NCBI RefSeq assembly: GCF_000255295.1
Contig: NC_017030.1
Coordinates: 5,208,001 to 5,272,000 of the forward strand
Direction of reading: 5' to 3'
Source of the DNA: Corallococcus coralloides DSM 2259
GTDB taxonomy: Bacteria > Myxococcota > Myxococcia > Myxococcales > Myxococcaceae
DNA length: 64,000 nucleotides
The position numbers and the translations under genes were made by a program. Under the pieces are notes generated by a model that made no database searches, was not told the DNA's origin, and worked only from the letters and a program-made list of their open reading frames with translations. Of the stretch, positions 51,501-54,500 are shown piece after piece. Position 1 is the first letter of the stretch. Each line of letters starts with the position of its first letter.

Positions 51501-54500
51501 GCCGCGAGCGCCGGGTAGAGGCTGCCCACCTCGTGCACGAGCACGCCCATGGACCAGCCGTCCGTGACGATGTGGTGCATGCACAGCAACAGCATGTGTT
51601 CGTCCGGGGACAGCCGGAGCAGCCGCGTGCGCAGCAACGGACCGGTGCCCAGATTGAACGGCCGGGTCGCGTCCTCCCTCATGCGCTGTTGCAGGGTGGT
51701 GTCGCGCTCGGCGCCTTCGGGCAGGGACTCCACCGGCAGGGACCAGTCCGAAGGCGGCGCGTGGATGCGCTGGAGCGGCTGGCCTTCGTGCTCCTCGAAC
51801 GTGGTGCGCAGGGGTTCGTGCCGGCGGACGAGCTCCGCGAACGTGCGGCGCAGCACCTCCACGTCCAGGGGACCGGAGAGCCGCAGCGCCAGGGGGATGT
51901 TGTAGAGGGCCTGACCGGGCTCCAGCCGCTCCAGGAACCACATGCGCTGCTGCGCGAAGGACAGCGGCAGCCCCTCGTCTCGGGACACCTTGGGGATGGG
52001 GGCGGCGGGGTATCGGGACGGAAGCGCCTCGATGCGCTCCGCGAGCCGTGCCACGGTGGGTGCGTCGAAGACCGCTCGCACGGGCAGGTCCACGCCGAAC
52101 CGGGCGCTCACGCGGGTGACGAGCTGGGTGGCCAGCAGCGAATGCCCACCGAGCGCGAAGAAGTCATCGTGCGCGCCCACGCGCTCCACGTGCAGCACGT
52201 CCTGGAACAGCTCGGCCAGCTTCTCCTGGAGCGGCGTCAGCGGGCCCGTGTCCTCGGCGACGGCAGGGGCCGTGGGGGCGGGCAGGGCGCCGCGGTCCAC
52301 CTTGCCGTTGGGCGTGAGGGGCAGGGCGTCCAGGCCGACGAAGGCCGTGGGCACCATGTACGCCGGGAGGCGGGAGCGCAGGTGTTCACGCAGGACGCCC
52401 GCTTCCAGGGTGGCCGGGACGAAGTAGGCCACGAGACGCTGGTCGCGCACGTCGACCACGGCCTCACGGACCTCGGGGTGCGTGCGGAGCGCGGCTTCGA
52501 TTTCGCCCGGCTCGATGCGGAAGCCGCGCAGCTTCACCTGGTGATCGATGCGGCCCAGGAACTCCAACGTCCCGTCCGCGAGCCAGCGCACCCGGTCGCC
52601 CGTGCGGTACATCCGCGTGCCCGGCGCTTCGCGGAACGCGTCCGGCACGAAGCGCTCCGCCGTCAGGTCCGGCCGGCCCAGGTAGCCGCGCACCACGCCT
52701 TCACCGCCGATGAACAGCTCACCGGGGACACCGACCGGCACCGGCCTCAGCCGGTCATCCAGGACGTGCAGCCCCGTGTTCGCCAGCGGCCGTCCCAGCG
52801 ACACCGTGCCGGCCGTGTCCGTCTCCACGCGATGCATGGACGACCACACCGTCGTCTCGGTGGGTCCGTACATGTTGAGCAGGGCCGGGACGTGCGCCCG
52901 CAGCTTCGAGGCAAGGCCCGCCGGAAGCGCTTCGCCGCCCACGAGCAGCTGCCGCAGCCCGCCCAGCGCCTGCAGCGCACGGGGTTCCTCCACGAGCGCA
53001 CGCGCGTATGACGGCGTGCACTGGAAGTGGGTGACGGCGTGGCGCTCCAGCAGGTCCGCGAACGCGACAGGCTCCAGGCCCGTGGGCGCGAGCACCACCT
53101 GGAAGCCCCGCGTCCAGGCCCAGAGCAGCTCCAGCACGGAGATGTCGAAGGAGATGCTCGTCATCGCCAGCCACGTGCCCGGGCACGGAGAGACGTGCGC
53201 ATCCATCGCGCGGAAGAAGTTCATCACCGTCCGGTGCGGCACGCCCACGCCCTTGGGCCGGCCCGTCGAACCCGACGTGTAGAGGACATAGGCCAGCGTC
53301 CGCGCATCACTCGCGGAGCGCACGAAGTCCGCGCCCACCGAAGGGTCCACGTCATCGAGGAAGAGCCGGCGCTCGGCCGGCACCGCGAGCACGTCCTCCA
53401 GGCGACGAGGCCCCACGAGGACCTTCGCTCCCGAGTCCTCCCACATCGCCGCGAGCCGCTGCGCCGGGTACGCCGGATCCAACGGAAGGTAGGCCGCCCC
53501 CGCCTCCAGGATGCCGAGCATCCCCACCGCCAGCTCCACCGAGCGGTCCACGCACAGCCCCACCACCGACTCCGGCCCCACGCCACGCTGCCGCAGCGTA
53601 TGCGCCACGGCCCGGGCCCGAGCGCGCAGCTCCCGGTACGTCAGCCGGCCCTCCCCGGCGACGAGCGCCACGGCATCCGGCGTGCGGGCCACCTGCGCCG
53701 CGAAGCGCGAGGAGACGGTGGTGTCCGAGGGGAACTCGGTATCAGGTCCGCGCGACAGGGCGAGGAGGTGTTCCGACTCGTCGGCACTGAGCCACGGCAG
53801 CGCATCCACCTGGCGCGAAGGATCCCCGACGGCGGCCTCCAGCAGCACGCGCAGGTGCCCAGCGATGCGGGCCACGGTGTCCTCGTTGAAGAGGTCGGTG
53901 GCGTACTCCAGCCAGCCCTCGAAGCCCCGCGCGGATTCGGAGAGCGAGAGCGTCAGGTCGAACATCGCCGTGCCCGAATGCACGTCCAGCAAACGCGACT
54001 GGAGGCCCGGCAGCACGGGGGCGCCCACCTGCGCGCCCTGGAGGATGAACATCACCTGGAAGAGGGGCGTGTGCCCGCGCTCGCGCGTGGGCTGGAGCGC
54101 TTCCACCAGCTTCTCGAAGGGCACGTCCTGGTGCGCGTACGCGTCCATCGCCGTCGCGCGCACGCGGCCCAGCAGCTCACGGAAGGTGGGCGCGCCGGAC
54201 AGCCGCGTGCGCATCACCAATGTGTTGACGAAGAAGCCCACCAGGCCCTGCAGCTCCGCGCGATCGCGGCCCGCGATGGCCGTGCCCACGCTGACGTCGT
54301 CCTGTCCCGAGCGGCGCGCGAGCACCGCCTGGAAGGCCGCGAGCAGGACCATGAAGGGGGTGGCACCCTCGTGCACCGCCAGCTTGCGCACCGCTTCAGC
54401 GAGCCGCGAGTCGAGCACCACCGGCACGCGGGCGCCCTGCGTTCCACGCTCGGCGGGACGCGGCCGGTCTGTCGCAAGCTCCAGCAGGCGGGGCGCGCCC